Source of the DNA: Apricaphanius iberus
Lineage: Eukaryota > Chordata > Actinopteri > Cyprinodontiformes > Aphaniidae
Assembly (NCBI GenBank): GCA_028564705.1
Contig: JAPXFQ010000994.1
Span: 372,001-436,000 of the forward strand
Reading direction: 5' to 3'
Length of the DNA: 64,000 nt
Shown here: in pieces, positions 63,597-64,000 of the stretch
Position numbering within the stretch: the first letter of the stretch is position 1
How the letters are laid out: every line of letters starts with the position of its first letter
Translations under genes and position numbers: made by a program
The notes under the pieces: model-generated
Told to the model about the DNA's origin: nothing
What the model saw: the letters and a program-made list of their open reading frames with translations, nothing else
Database searches by the model: none

Positions 63597-64000
63597 CCAT
63601 CTGCCCAGCCTCCAGGGGTGTCACCACAGAGACCTGGGCCCTTCCTCCGTGGGCCCCACCCTGGAAAGGTTGCTTTCATCTTTTTTTTTTTTCTTCCATG
63701 GTGTTTGGAATCCACCCTGGGTTCTATGGTCCTGTCATGCTGCCAAATTCACTCACTCTCCACATCATCATTCTTACCTGTTTCTCCAATCATCCACATC
63801 TGAGCCTCCGTCCCTTCTGTGTTACTCCTCACCTTCTCTCTTTCCCATTAAGTTCATTGTTGTCTCCCCATGCTGTGTCTATTCTGATGCCTCCTGTCTG
63901 ATCATTCCATCCTTTCTCCTCTGGATCATCAAGCATCGTTACTCAACCTGGTATTAAAGAAACTGCCAATTAAATCCATGTTTGCAATTGAGTCCCTGCC
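63597..64000 (+). repeat. Probable 3' end of a retroelement
   Basis: A C/T-rich segment leads to ATTAAAGAAACTGCCAATTA and GCAATTGAGTCCCTGCC at the window edge, which resembles an LTR-type poly(A) and end region found in fish. The window stops before any boundary. Confidence 0.3.

Overview
The window looks like an accessory, repeat-rich stretch of a ray-finned fish genome. It is AT-rich, has long gene-free intervals and many microsatellites, and carries a mix of short hAT-like elements, Rex1/L2-type LINEs and LTR remnants. The one protein-coding host gene I can support has a vertebrate two-coding-exon structure. Species is not determinable from the sequence alone.

Layout. 1-31,980 is non-coding: scattered non-autonomous DNA transposons (2,565-3,158; 3,861-4,393; 7,200-7,500; 11,318-11,698; 18,899-19,407), an LTR with a tRNA-Lys-type primer-binding site (15,419-15,904), a composite of one DNA transposon nested in another (24,478-27,887), several perfect inverted repeats, and a few stretches that look like conserved non-coding elements. 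32,018-33,561 is the gene gal3st3 (galactose-3-O-sulfotransferase 3) on the + strand, with the membrane anchor in a short first coding exon and the whole sulfotransferase domain in a second exon. 33,562-40,546 is its probable 3' region plus a MITE, a long inverted repeat and a deleted pogo/Tigger-like transposon.

40,547-48,950 is a tandem duplication of a unit of about 4 kb. The second copy has gained a 590-bp solo LTR, and the first copy shows the intact empty site. 49,030-55,500 holds two decayed LINEs, one on each strand, arranged head to head. 55,549-61,410 is a nest: terminal motifs of an outer DNA element surround a 2.1-kb LTR-like element and a broken hAT transposase gene of the BED-finger type. 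62,000-64,000 has a possible conserved element and a 42-bp coding-phase minisatellite.

How the parts relate. gal3st3 is the only gene likely to be functional; its product would act in the Golgi, adding 3'-sulfate to terminal galactose of glycans. All other coding-like ORFs of any length are transposon remains. No tRNA, rRNA or CRISPR locus was seen. The most informative material is structural: the duplicated 4-kb unit, its LTR polymorphism, its shared end with the 2.1-kb element, and the perfect quasi-palindromes.
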